Shown here: positions 7,049 to 14,425 of the stretch, in pieces | Position numbering within the stretch: the stretch's first letter is position 1 | Layout of the letters: each line of letters opens with the position of its first letter | From: a virus | Direction: 5' to 3' (one strand) | DNA length: 35,372 nt | IMG/VR virus record: IMGVR_UViG_3300044633_000885 | Span: 1-35,372 of that record | Notes under the pieces: generated by a model | What the model was told of the DNA's origin: nothing | Database searches by the model: none | What the model saw: the letters and a program-made list of their open reading frames with translations, nothing else | Position numbers and translations under genes: made by a program

Positions 7049-8263
7049 ATGGCAAAGAAAAAAGTACCCGGTCTGCTACACCATAAGGGAAAAAACTTAG
7101 GGTATAGCATCAGCCCCGCAACCCGTAAGGCCACTTACCACGGGCAGTGGGGCCTCGTAGCTACCAAGCAGGCCTACCTCCGATGGTGTGCTGACCTTCT
7201 TACTGAGGATGTCTCACCCTCGATCGTGCCTGAACACGAACCCGTTGTCGCTGACTTAGTCAACGCAATGATTAAGCACTCCATTTCCTACTACCGAGAC
7301 CCGACCACCGGGAAACCCACATCGCAGGTGGGTGTCATCAAGTCGGCACTGCGGGAGCTCGACCTTTATCTTGAAATGAAAATAAAAGATTTTAAGCCCT
7401 CAGTGCTGGTGGCGGTTCGTGCTGCCATTGTCAACCGAGACATCATTCCCCAGTCAGAAGGCGCACCGAAAAAGAAATTGTGTATCAGTAGTGTGAACAA
7501 TGCCATCGTAAAGATTCGCCAGATGTTTAAGCTCGGTGTCGGATGGGAACTTGTCCCAGTCGAGATATACCAAGCGCTCGCCTGTGTCCAGCATCTCAAC
7601 TGGAGAACCGCACCAACCTTAAGGAACCCTGACAGGATCGCCCCCGTGCCTGTTGAGTACTTCAGACTGATCATGCCCCACTTGAAACCAATGTACCGTG
7701 CAGTGCTCACCGTCCACCTCGCAACCGGGATGCGTGTCAAGGAACTCTGCTCCATGCGTTGGTCGGAGATGACGGAGGTCGAACCCGGTCTCTGGTGCTA
7801 CGCTCCAGCGGAACACAAGAACTCTCACCGGGGTGATCCGAGATTAATCTACATGAAGACCGATCTCATCGACCTCATGCGCTCCGTACGCAAACCGCTT
7901 TGGGATAAAGATGCTGTCTGGTGCCAGCGTGGCGTTGGCAAGAGTGCTGGCTACAGCGGCATGATCAGTGGTGATGGCTACGCCCGAGCCATTGAGGGTG
8001 CACAAAAAAGATACAACGAGGGCAGGCTCGCAATCAACCAGGGCGCTCGTACCGATAAAAAGAAACTCGACACCACCTCTGCAAAGCGTGCCCCGATGGA
8101 ACACTGGACACCGTTACAAATCCGACACACCGTCGCAACGCAGGTGCGCCGCACTCACGGGCTCGAGGGAGCGCAAGCAGTACTCGGTCACAGCACCCTT
8201 GACGCCACGCAAATCTATGCGGAAAAGCGGGACGATCTCGCACGGTGCGTAGCCCGAGGGTAA
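7049..8263 (+). CDS. int: Tyrosine-family site-specific integrase (404 aa)
   Basis: It catalyses integration and, with a directionality factor, excision of the prophage. From the 7049 start the catalytic residues are Arg229 (TGMRVKEL), a probable Lys in the following beta-hairpin (AEHKNSHRG), Arg359-His360 (LQIRHT), His381 (LGHS) and nucleophile Tyr390 (QIYAE). The first His of the usual HxxR box is Leu here (TPLQIRH). The C-terminal string THGLEGAQAVLGH is typical of planctomycete integrases. An N-terminal SAM-like/core-binding region covers about 60-190. The start MAKKKVPG is chosen because the ATG at 6995 lies in the promoter; ATG 7007 at the expected transcript start remains possible. attP lies 118 bp upstream. 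Confidence 0.93.
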   Translation: MAKKKVPGLLHHKGKNLGYSISPATRKATYHGQWGLVATKQAYLRWCADLLTEDVSPSIVPEHEPVVADLVNAMIKHSISYYRDPTTGKPTSQVGVIKSALRELDLYLEMKIKDFKPSVLVAVRAAIVNRDIIPQSEGAPKKKLCISSVNNAIVKIRQMFKLGVGWELVPVEIYQALACVQHLNWRTAPTLRNPDRIAPVPVEYFRLIMPHLKPMYRAVLTVHLATGMRVKELCSMRWSEMTEVEPGLWCYAPAEHKNSHRGDPRLIYMKTDLIDLMRSVRKPLWDKDAVWCQRGVGKSAGYSGMISGDGYARAIEGAQKRYNEGRLAINQGARTDKKKLDTTSAKRAPMEHWTPLQIRHTVATQVRRTHGLEGAQAVLGHSTLDATQIYAEKRDDLARCVARG

Positions 8264-8345
8264 ATAGTGCCAAAAATTATTTAAAATAATTTAAATATTT
8301 TATATAGATTTGGTGATCAATAGTGTTATCTTAATTTTTCTACGA
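8264..8345. promoter_or_regulatory. Very AT-rich intergenic stretch with a palindrome
   Basis: The stretch after integrase is nearly all A and T. It contains AAATTATTT (8274-8282) and its exact complement AAATAATTT (8284-8292) around one base, then TATATAG. It probably serves as promoter or operator DNA for the candidate regulator that follows. No exact -35/-10 pair stands out, and it lacks a GC-rich stem, so it is not a good terminator for integrase. Confidence 0.4.
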
Positions 8346-8378
8346 ACGACTTCCCCAGTTACTAAGGATATTTCGCCC

Positions 8379-8786
8379 ATGAGTTTGATTTTTGAGATGG
8401 CAATAGAAAAAGCGGCAAAAGAAGCAATGCACAAATATCTATACAATGATTCGGAGGGCAATTCCGGTGGCGGGTATAATGATTCTGCGGTGCTAAATGT
8501 AGTAGCTAAAAGGAGGGACAGCAAAATGTCGTGGATGGATTTCTCAGATAAAGAACTGCGCATTGTGAACGAGGTTGAAAAGAAACCCGGTATGGGTGGC
8601 AAGCAGATCATTGCACTCATGAGCACCTTTGATGCAGAATACCCGGACGGGCAGTGTCAGGAAGCTATGACTAAGATGCTTCTGGCAAACCTTGTAGACA
8701 GAAAGGTTTTAATATCGCAGGGAAAACAAGGCTATATCCTAAATGATTCAGATACCCCCCCCCCCCCCATCTTACCAAAGATATAA
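8379..8786 (+). CDS. Candidate winged-helix regulator (135 aa)
   Basis: Residues about 50-130 (DFSDKELRIVNEVEKKPGMG..., then MLLANLVDRKVLISQGKQGYIL) have the helix-helix-helix-wing rhythm of a winged-helix DNA-binding domain, with the final GYIL as the wing strand. An N-terminal charged helix (about 4-22) may dimerise. It sits between integrase and the early genes, a usual place for a lysogeny regulator, and no classical CI-like repressor is seen elsewhere. ATG 8379 has AAGGAT 11 bases upstream; ATG 8310 is possible but encodes an unrelated hydrophobic leader. A run of 14 C (8755-8768) encodes TPPPP near the C-terminus, so length changes there would alter the tail. The fold is inferred by eye. 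Confidence 0.6.
   Translation: MSLIFEMAIEKAAKEAMHKYLYNDSEGNSGGGYNDSAVLNVVAKRRDSKMSWMDFSDKELRIVNEVEKKPGMGGKQIIALMSTFDAEYPDGQCQEAMTKMLLANLVDRKVLISQGKQGYILNDSDTPPPPILPKI
8755..8768 (+). repeat. C14 homopolymer in the coding end
   Basis: Fourteen consecutive C residues lie 18 bases before the stop of the candidate regulator. Such a tract is prone to slippage in replication and in sequencing, so the reading frame of the last six to ten residues is uncertain. Confidence 0.9.
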
Positions 8787-8811
8787 CTGATAACTAGACT
8801 CTTTAAAACAC

Positions 8812-8843
8812 AAAGCCCAGCGCTCAAAACGCTGGGCTTTTTT
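8812..8843 (+). terminator. Rho-independent terminator
   Basis: AAAGCCCAGCG (8812-8822) pairs perfectly with CGCTGGGCTTT (8830-8840) around a seven-base loop and runs into a T-tract. It ends the integrase/regulator transcript. The A-run on the 5' side makes it potentially bidirectional. Confidence 0.92.
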
Positions 8844-9005
8844 CGTTTCTCCACTTCTAATTTAACCCGTTCGGGTTCCAGTACTGCCGCAGTCGTACCA
8901 GTCGTACCAGAGTAGTACCACAGTATGCTTGGTAAATAATTTCAAATAGTGAAGATTACCCCGTGTCCTGAGTGTTTCCGATATTCGCACTCGGGATGAG
9001 ATAAG
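8844..9005 (+). promoter_or_regulatory. Gene-free control region between two terminators
   Basis: No ORF is supported. It holds a small hairpin AACCCG-TT-CGGGTT near 8862-8875, three iterons (AGTCGTACC at 8891-8899 and 8900-8908, AGTAGTACC at 8911-8919), a possible -10 TATGCT (8924-8929), and a stem CCTGAGTG/CACTCGGG (8967-8974 with 8988-8995). A promoter here would produce a short structured RNA ending at the terminator at 9043, or read through into the early genes. Confidence 0.5.
8891..8919. repeat. Three tandem operator-like iterons
   Basis: AGTCGTACC occurs twice head to tail (8891-8899, 8900-8908), then AGTAGTACC at 8911-8919 after a two-base spacer. Near-helical-turn spacing (9 and 11 bp) suggests cooperative binding of a regulator ahead of the early operon. 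The role is inferred. Confidence 0.6.
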
Positions 9006-9043
9006 GCGACGCAGTTTATCCTTTTTTACTGCGTCGCTTTTTT
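9006..9043 (+). terminator. Rho-independent terminator upstream of the early genes
   Basis: GCGACGCAGT (9006-9015) pairs perfectly with ACTGCGTCGC (9028-9037), followed by T6. It lies only 22 bases before the GTG of the next gene, so it may act as an attenuator controlling entry into the early operon. Confidence 0.9.
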
Positions 9044-9064
9044 AACACGAGGATTTAACTACTA

Positions 9065-9361
9065 GTGGCACGCATCATAATTCCAAAACGACCTGTGTCT
9101 GTGCGAGAGCTCTCAGAGCTTTTCAGTGTGAACCTGCAAACAGTCTACCGCTGGGAGCGCCAAGGCATCGTCATTGATGGCCGCATTGTGCGCCTCCAAA
9201 CTTACCGAATCGGCGGGTGCAAACGCATCGAGCCTGAGATGGTGGCGCAGTTCTACGACGAACTTAACCCGCCACCCGTAGAGCGTCGGCTCACAAAGAA
9301 GAAAGAAACCAAGCTCGTCTCTGACGCAGTGGAGCAGGCGAGAGCCTGGCTTAACCAGTAA
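9065..9361 (+). CDS. Small HTH protein, excisionase/DUF1580-like (98 aa)
   Basis: Residues about 10-60 (VSVRELSELFSVNLQTVYRWERQGIV then RIGGCKRIEPEMVAQFYDEL) form a MerR/excisionase-type winged HTH: helix-turn-helix, a short wing, and a recognition helix starting YRW. The layout also resembles planctomycete DUF1580 proteins. It is first in the early operon, so it could be the excisionase that directs integrase or a regulator of the iterons upstream. The start is GTG with GAGG about 12 bases before it; no ATG is available nearby. The C-terminus is charged and helical. It overlaps the next ATG by one base. Confidence 0.75.
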   Translation: MARIIIPKRPVSVRELSELFSVNLQTVYRWERQGIVIDGRIVRLQTYRIGGCKRIEPEMVAQFYDELNPPPVERRLTKKKETKLVSDAVEQARAWLNQ

Positions 9362-9555
9362 TGCCGATCAAAGAGAACTACATCGAATATGTTCGTGACC
9401 TTCTCTTGCGCATGATTGATCACGCTCAAAGTGCAGACGCACCGAGCACCAAATTTCAACACGGGATCTATGACGCACGCACAACGGCGCTCATCAACCA
9501 TATGCTCGAGACCCTCGCGGACGCGATTCTCGAAGACGAGCCACCCCGCTCCTAA
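9361..9555 (+). CDS. Hypothetical small protein (64 aa)
   Basis: The ATG overlaps the preceding stop (TAATG), a sign of translational coupling with the HTH gene. The protein looks helical and acidic, with YVRDLLLRMIDHA and NHMLETLADAILEDE segments, and has no recognised motif. It may be a partner of the upstream DNA-binding protein, but nothing in the sequence shows this. Confidence 0.55.
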   Translation: MPIKENYIEYVRDLLLRMIDHAQSADAPSTKFQHGIYDARTTALINHMLETLADAILEDEPPRS

Positions 9556-9558
9556 CAC

Positions 9559-9578
9559 CATCGGACACACGACCGATG
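9559..9578 (+). promoter_or_regulatory. Hairpin in the csrA leader
   Basis: CATCGG (9559-9564) and CCGATG (9573-9578) form a six-bp stem with an eight-base loop, about 35 bases before the AAGGAGG of the csrA homologue. It has no T-tract, so it is not a terminator; a leader structure is possible. Confidence 0.35.
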
Positions 9579-9627
9579 CAGTCTCGTCGACTGGTGGAGC
9601 GGGAGGGATTTAACAAGGAGGTTTCTC

Positions 9628-9810
9628 ATGCTTAATTTTACCCGCAGAAGCGGCGAGTCTCTCAGGTTTATTTCAGGTGAACACACCGTCATCGTGCATC
9701 TCACGATGGACGGGCCAAGGATGAAGGTTGCAATCGATGCACCCAAAGCCGTGAAGATCTACCGCGAAGAACTGATGATCAAAGAAGCAACTCTGAAAGG
9801 GGCGATTTAA
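9628..9810 (+). CDS. csrA: CsrA-family translational regulator (60 aa)
   Basis: The protein starts MLNFTRRSGESLRF and continues to APKAVKIYREEL, which is the CsrA/RsmA fold from end to end. Thr5, Arg6, Arg7, Gly9 and Glu10 of the first strand and Arg46 (equivalent to the RNA-binding Arg44 of E. coli CsrA) are present; Leu4 is Phe. CsrA dimers bind GGA-containing hairpins in mRNA leaders and block or stabilise translation. A strong AAGGAGG precedes the ATG. A phage copy could redirect host metabolism or control phage genes such as those with GGA-rich leaders. The family call is firm; the targets are inferred. Confidence 0.88.
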   Translation: MLNFTRRSGESLRFISGEHTVIVHLTMDGPRMKVAIDAPKAVKIYREELMIKEATLKGAI

Positions 9811-9811
9811 T

Positions 9812-10240
9812 ATGGCAGCGATTCCGAACGACATAAGAGAAGGCATCGAGGCAGCGATCACTCGTGGTCTGCAAGATGATGTGGTCTGCACTTCCTCCGA
9901 GAGGAAGCGCAGGGAGGAATACTTCGCCTCTCTCCCGCCTTGGATGGCCCAGTGTCATCGTCAGGACTACGAGTTTGACCCGACCTACGACATCGCCAGT
10001 GCGACCTTTGCGCTACCCGGTGGCGAGAAGATCTCAGTAAAGCGGGCGTGGGGCACACTCTATTCAAAGCCCGGTGAGGTTAGCACCTCGATGCACTTCA
10101 AGTATTGGGTACATAACCAATCACGCTGGGCGAAAGCCGACACCTTAGATCATGCAATCTATTGCGCAACCGAGCTCACCCGCGAGGACATGATTGCGAA
10201 GGCGAAGAAGGAACTCGATGCCCAGGAGGAGTCGGCATGA
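9812..10240 (+). CDS. Hypothetical protein (142 aa)
   Basis: It starts two bases after csrA and overlaps the next gene as ATGA, so it belongs to the early operon. The sequence is soluble and mixed alpha/beta: an N-terminal helix, a central beta-rich part (FALPGGEKISVKRAWGTLY) and an acidic C-terminal helix. No membrane segment, metal site or known motif is visible. Function unknown. Confidence 0.65.
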   Translation: MAAIPNDIREGIEAAITRGLQDDVVCTSSERKRREEYFASLPPWMAQCHRQDYEFDPTYDIASATFALPGGEKISVKRAWGTLYSKPGEVSTSMHFKYWVHNQSRWAKADTLDHAIYCATELTREDMIAKAKKELDAQEESA

Positions 10241-10539
10241 GAAACTTTATGACCTGCGACAAGTGCGGGAAGGCAGTGGTTAAAAAGTATGGGTATAAAG
10301 ATCTCTGCAATCTTTGCTACACCAAAAGCCTGAACCTCTCAGCCCGCCAAACTTTGGAAATGCAGAAACTAAAAGACGAATTGAAGCAGGTCAAGGCCAT
10401 GCTGAAAACTCTCCGAACGACATTAGGAAACCACAAGCTATCCCTTCAGACCGCTGCACGAAAAAACGAAAAGCTTAAGGCTACAAACAAGGAACTCGAA
10501 TCTTATTCCAGTCACTTAAAAAAAATAGGAGATCGATGA
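10237..10539 (+). CDS. Zinc-ribbon plus coiled-coil protein (100 aa)
   Basis: The N-terminus has a CxxC...CxxC ribbon (CDKCGKAVVKKYGYKDLCNLC), probably zinc-binding. Residues about 35-98 form a long charged coiled coil (heptads in LKDELKQVKAMLKTLRTTL). The ATG overlaps the previous stop (ATGA); the longer frame from 10162 is mostly shadow of the upstream gene. The product at 14620 has the same architecture, so they may be paralogues or analogues. A nucleic-acid-binding dimer is likely, with role unknown. Confidence 0.65.
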   Translation: MRNFMTCDKCGKAVVKKYGYKDLCNLCYTKSLNLSARQTLEMQKLKDELKQVKAMLKTLRTTLGNHKLSLQTAARKNEKLKATNKELESYSSHLKKIGDR

Positions 10540-10907
10540 TGAACCTTCCCGAAACGAAACCACGGGTGACGATCATCTCGCAACTCTGCACCCGTCAGGG
10601 CAAGACCGACATAGGCAAGCCGTATGTGGTCTACCTCAGTGATGGTAGGTGGTGGTTACAGCAAGAGCAATCACTCTGGCCCGATCGTGAGCTTACCTTC
10701 CTTGAGATGTGGACGCTTCTCAAAGGAGAGAACCACTACAACCTGACGAGACAGGGCACAGCCATGCGGATCGATAAGCGCTGGGAAACCCTGCACAGCA
10801 AGGCCGAATTCGACAACATCGATCGCTGGGATGAGACCGGCAACATGATGCGGGAAGTCAAAGAAACGCTCGAGCGACTCATGAAAGAACTGGAGTTGAT
10901 GAAATGA
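10536..10907 (+). CDS. Hypothetical early protein (123 aa)
   Basis: It begins at ATG overlapping the preceding stop and ends overlapping the primase start (ATGA), so it is translated with the replication gene. A Trp-rich beta segment (YVVYLSDGRWWLQQEQSLWP) precedes a helical, acidic C-terminus (REVKETLERLMKELELMK). It may assist the replicase, but no motif supports a specific role. Confidence 0.6.
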   Translation: MMNLPETKPRVTIISQLCTRQGKTDIGKPYVVYLSDGRWWLQQEQSLWPDRELTFLEMWTLLKGENHYNLTRQGTAMRIDKRWETLHSKAEFDNIDRWDETGNMMREVKETLERLMKELELMK

Positions 10908-12949
10908 CCGCTAAAGAATGCGCCCTTAAATATCTGGCAATGGGTCTCTCGGTAATCGCTATCGCACCCAACGGAAGCAAAGGCCCGGCAACCGTGGTCG
11001 GGTCGTGGTTACCCTTCATGACAGGCGCTCGGGCAACCCCGCAGCAGGTCGATGCGTGGTGGCCAGAAGGAACGAGGAACGGTGTGGCTATCGTGGGCGG
11101 GATACTCAGCAACGATCTCGCTGTCATCGACATTGAAACCGGTGACGCTTATGCCCAGTACCGCCAAGACTGTCAGCAAGAAGGCTTGCTCTACGCTTTG
11201 GATTCGTGCCCTATCGTAGTCACCCCGAATGGCGGCAGGCATATCTATTGCTTTGGTGTTCAGCGTAAGAACCTCAAGCTAGCCAAGTCTACCGAGGGCA
11301 AGACCTTAATCGAGATTAAGGGATCGAATGGCTATGTCCTGGCACCGGGCTCAACGGAAGAGTGCCACCCGACTGGGCTACTCTATAGGTGGGAAAACAA
11401 TTCGCTCTTGGATCTACCTGCACCCGCTCTGCCTGTGGACTCGGACGACTTCGATCTAATGGTCACCGTCGCAACGATACAAAATGTAGGAAAGTTTCCG
11501 GAGAAGTTTACACTTCCGATACAAGCTGGCGAAATCAGAGACAACCGCAAGAGGCCCGGCGATGACTACAACGAACGAGCCGAGTGGGCAACGATCTTGC
11601 AAGGCGCTGGCTGGGAGATCTCCCGCATCGGTCAGGATAAAATCTACTGGCGCAGGGCTGGTAAAGACGATGGCATCTCAGGCACGACCGGGCACTGCCG
11701 CACTGATGGCTCTGGCGATATGCTTTATGTCTTCTCATCGAACGCTGCACCCTTTCAAGAAGCCAAGGCCTACAGCAAGTTTGCAGCCTACACCTTGTTA
11801 TCCCACGACGGCAACTTCACCGCAGCAACCAGAGCTCTTGCGGGTGCAGGTTTCGGCGAACCGGAAGTGGAACTTAACTTTCTGCATAAGGCGAAGGCGC
11901 CCATCGAAGCGACTATCGTGGAGGCAACCCCAGACCCAGCAACCGGGAGAAGGTTTAAGTGGGGCCGTGAGATCAAGGCCGCAAACATCGACGGGGTCTG
12001 GCACTGGCACGGGTATGTTCGCCCTGGTTGCGTGACCATGCTTTCCGCTTTGTGGAAGGCTGGCAAGACAACACTCATCTCACAGCTTCTTCGTGCGTGG
12101 GAAACTCAGGAAAGCTTTCTCGGGCAGAAGATAGCCAAGACCCGAGCGCTCTACATCAGCGAAGAAAACGATTCAACATGGGAACCAAGGGCCAAGAATT
12201 ACGGGCTCAACATCAACGATCATCACGGGTGGATCATGCAACCGTTCTCAGGAACGCCGAGCATGGCACAGTGGCAAACCTTTCTGGGTGAGTGCAAGGC
12301 AGACATGGTGGAGCACGGGTTTGATTGTCTTGTTGTAGACACCCTCTCTTCGGTCTGGCCGGTCAAGGATGAGAACTCAGCCAGCGAGGTGGGGGCAGCA
12401 TTTCAAGCCCTCAAGTACTTTGCCAAGGATGGCAAGCATAGCGTCTTGGTTGTTCATCACATGAGGAAAAGCCAAGGCGCTGATTTTACAGCGGCCCGAG
12501 GTTCTGGCGCAGGGTCTGCGGCAGCGGATTTGCTGATGGAGTTCTTTAGAGAGGAGGCTGGTTTTGGTCAGCGGTCAAAAACGAAACGCGTAATAAAAGG
12601 TTCCGGGAGATTTAATGAAGTCACCCCGGACGAGATGATCATCGACTTTGTCGAGGGTGATCTGGTTTGCCTCGGAGCGAAGGATGAACTCGACCACGAA
12701 TCGAGAAAGAAATCCATCATCGAGGTACTGAGCGAGGGCGAGTTTATGACACTCGAACAAGTTCAGATCGCATCAGGTCAGCGAAGAGACACGGTGATCA
12801 AGCAACTCGAGGAACTCGTGCGGGGTGGCGAAGTCGAAACCACGGGCGCAGGTACTCGGGGCAGCAAAAAGAAATTCAGAAAAGTTACTATTCAACAACC
12901 GATTCAGAAAAATCTAGGAGATTTCAATGGCGATGGTCAAAGTCTGTGA
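10904..12949 (+). CDS. Primase-polymerase and RepA/DnaB-like helicase fusion (681 aa)
   Basis: Residues about 5-175 are a bifunctional primase/polymerase (Prim-Pol) domain: Asp76-x-Glu78 (AVIDIETG), His113 (GGRHIYCF) and Lys139 (EIKGSNGYVLAPGS) fit its metal- and nucleotide-binding motifs. Residues about 350-560 are a RecA-fold ATPase with Walker A ALWKAGKT (382-389), Walker B LVVDT (Asp479) and the sensor-like VLVVHHMRKS. Residues about 615-670 look like a winged helix (MTLEQVQIASGQRRDTVIKQLEEL). One protein thus primes, may extend and unwinds DNA, a common arrangement in temperate phages and plasmids. It is the replication hub, followed by an SSB-like gene. Confidence 0.9.
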   Translation: MTAKECALKYLAMGLSVIAIAPNGSKGPATVVGSWLPFMTGARATPQQVDAWWPEGTRNGVAIVGGILSNDLAVIDIETGDAYAQYRQDCQQEGLLYALDSCPIVVTPNGGRHIYCFGVQRKNLKLAKSTEGKTLIEIKGSNGYVLAPGSTEECHPTGLLYRWENNSLLDLPAPALPVDSDDFDLMVTVATIQNVGKFPEKFTLPIQAGEIRDNRKRPGDDYNERAEWATILQGAGWEISRIGQDKIYWRRAGKDDGISGTTGHCRTDGSGDMLYVFSSNAAPFQEAKAYSKFAAYTLLSHDGNFTAATRALAGAGFGEPEVELNFLHKAKAPIEATIVEATPDPATGRRFKWGREIKAANIDGVWHWHGYVRPGCVTMLSALWKAGKTTLISQLLRAWETQESFLGQKIAKTRALYISEENDSTWEPRAKNYGLNINDHHGWIMQPFSGTPSMAQWQTFLGECKADMVEHGFDCLVVDTLSSVWPVKDENSASEVGAAFQALKYFAKDGKHSVLVVHHMRKSQGADFTAARGSGAGSAAADLLMEFFREEAGFGQRSKTKRVIKGSGRFNEVTPDEMIIDFVEGDLVCLGAKDELDHESRKKSIIEVLSEGEFMTLEQVQIASGQRRDTVIKQLEELVRGGEVETTGAGTRGSKKKFRKVTIQQPIQKNLGDFNGDGQSL

Positions 12950-13556
12950 TTCTACCGATCAGTTCAGCGTGCCTACTGGCACCTTCACCGCTAAACTTTT
13001 GGGCTATAAAGAGATGCAACCCAGTGCGAAGTTTCCCGACTCAGGTACTTCCTACGCTTGGGAGTTCGAGATTATCGAGGGGCTACACGCTCGCAAGACA
13101 ACAAGCAGGTGGACACCAACCAAGCTCACGATGTCTAACAACTTCGGCAAGCTCATTAGGGAGATGCTCGGCAGGCCACTTATCAACGGTGAAGATATCG
13201 ACCCAGATACTTTCATCAACAAGAAGTTCACGATCACCGTGGGGCCAAGCGCGGACGGGCTGAAGACTAAGGTCATCATGTGCGCACCGCTCACCGCATC
13301 CCCAGCGATGACTCCTCCTCCTCCTCCTCCTCCCGGAGCTCCGGCAGCGAAGCCCGCACCCGTGATCGCGGCGCCCGTTGCGGAAGACAAAGCCCGGAAG
13401 GTGTTTGTCAGTCGTGATGGCGTCGAGCAGGGAACCTTCTGGGATTATGACCTCGCTTACGCTGAACTCGGCAATCCAACCTGGGCAAATGCTGTGGTCT
13501 ATGACACAGCAAAGAAATCGTATGTACCTGCAAGGGATTATCTCTTGCCATTCTAG
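12927..13556 (+). CDS. SSB-like protein with a proline linker (209 aa)
   Basis: Residues about 10-115 form a beta-rich domain (TFTAKLLGYKEMQP...YAWEFEIIEG...KFTITVGP) like phage single-stranded-DNA-binding proteins of the DUF669/OB type. A run of prolines (about 130-136) coded by a TCC/CTC repeat and an Ala/Pro linker follow, then a small C-terminal domain (KVFVSRDGVEQG...). AGGAG lies nine bases before the ATG, and the gene overlaps the replicase end by 23 bases. Its neighbour supports a replication role. The fold is judged by eye, so confidence is moderate. Confidence 0.6.
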   Translation: MAMVKVCDSTDQFSVPTGTFTAKLLGYKEMQPSAKFPDSGTSYAWEFEIIEGLHARKTTSRWTPTKLTMSNNFGKLIREMLGRPLINGEDIDPDTFINKKFTITVGPSADGLKTKVIMCAPLTASPAMTPPPPPPPGAPAAKPAPVIAAPVAEDKARKVFVSRDGVEQGTFWDYDLAYAELGNPTWANAVVYDTAKKSYVPARDYLLPF

Positions 13557-13607
13557 ATGTGACCACCTCTGCGCCTGGCAATGTGTCGGGCGCATTCTAA
13601 AAAGCTT

Positions 13608-14312
13608 ATGAAAGGTCAAACTTCTGTGAACTACGCTTTAACACCAATCGAAACTGTTTATAAAGGTTACAAGTTCAGGTCAAGGCTAGAGGCCCGATGG
13701 GCAGTATTCTTTGAGGAAATGGGCCTCGACTGGTCTTATGAGGTAGAAGGGTTCAACCTTCCTAGTGGTGCAAGGTATCTCCCAGATTTCTTAGTTAAGG
13801 GGCACAAAAACGGGTGGGATTATTATTACGAAATAAAGCCGAAAGGGACTGATCCATGTAGGAAAGTTGAAGAGCTTAAATCCGTTCTTAGGTGCAATCA
13901 AAGCAGGGAAACAAGTTGGACTATGTCTTTTGGAACCTCTTCTATAGGTCAACAAATCCGTCAGCTTAATGGCGACCCAGTCGATTGCGTTACTGGAATT
14001 TGCCCTCGATGCAAACTAATAAATAGCGTTGAATTCCTTAACTTCCGTGGCGAGCTTAACGACTATTTCATGTGTGATAACTGTGATGAATCTAAAGGAT
14101 TCTATGATCATTTTGTTGAGATAGACGAATGTGAAATAGGCGGGGCGTACTACAACTTGGAATGGGATAAGGGGTCGATAAGGACAAAACACGGCTATGA
14201 CGGCAGATGGCTAACACCGCTTTATATTATGACCAACGAGGCTTGCCTTGCGGCCCGCCAAGCTCGATTCGACGGAAGGTCGGGTGGTAACACGATCATC
14301 CAGTACGTATGA
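13608..14312 (+). CDS. PD-(D/E)XK-type nuclease with zinc ribbon (234 aa)
   Basis: The N-terminal part has YKGYKFRSRLEARWAVFF, then ARYLPDFLV (Pro59-Asp60) and YYEIKPK (Glu75, Lys77): the PD-(D/E)XK nuclease core seen in many phage proteins related to VSR/T7 endonuclease I folds. Two CxxC pairs (CPRC about 128 and CDNC about 150) suggest a zinc ribbon that binds DNA. No good SD precedes either ATG (13581 or 13608), so the start is tentative. The stop codon lies inside a perfect 15-bp inverted repeat. Likely roles are recombination, repair or processing of phage DNA. Confidence 0.75.
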   Translation: MKGQTSVNYALTPIETVYKGYKFRSRLEARWAVFFEEMGLDWSYEVEGFNLPSGARYLPDFLVKGHKNGWDYYYEIKPKGTDPCRKVEELKSVLRCNQSRETSWTMSFGTSSIGQQIRQLNGDPVDCVTGICPRCKLINSVEFLNFRGELNDYFMCDNCDESKGFYDHFVEIDECEIGGAYYNLEWDKGSIRTKHGYDGRWLTPLYIMTNEACLAARQARFDGRSGGNTIIQYV

Positions 14313-14339
14313 TCACGAAACCAATTTCGTGATCATACG
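14306..14339. repeat. Perfect 15-bp inverted repeat over a stop codon
   Basis: CGTATGATCACGAAA (14306-14320) is exactly complementary to TTTCGTGATCATACG (14325-14339), with loop CCAA. The left arm contains the nuclease stop codon. No T-tract follows on the + strand, so it is not a standard terminator; it could protect the mRNA 3' end, be a protein-binding site or be a recombination remnant. Confidence 0.9.
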
Positions 14340-14357
14340 AAAATGGTCACCTAAAAC

Positions 14358-14397
14358 ACAGCGCATGAAGCGGCCCTTCAGTGCGCTGTTTCCTTTA
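14358..14397 (+). terminator. Probable terminator hairpin
   Basis: ACAGCGCA (14358-14365) pairs with TGCGCTGT (14382-14389), and TGAAG with CTTCA inside, leaving one bulged G and a five-base loop; TTCCTTT follows. A strong stem with an imperfect T-tract suggests partial termination between the nuclease and the next small gene. Confidence 0.6.
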
Positions 14398-14425
14398 ACA
14401 CTAGATAACTTAGGAGATATAGATA

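Noticed and set aside
6838-7086. ORF covering the tRNA-like segment and integrase leader
   Set aside because: It reads through the attP core and promoter; no SD and no protein-like sequence.
8300-8626. Minus-strand ORF of 108 residues opposite the candidate regulator
   Set aside because: No SD; the protein is low-complexity shadow sequence, and every supported gene is on the + strand.
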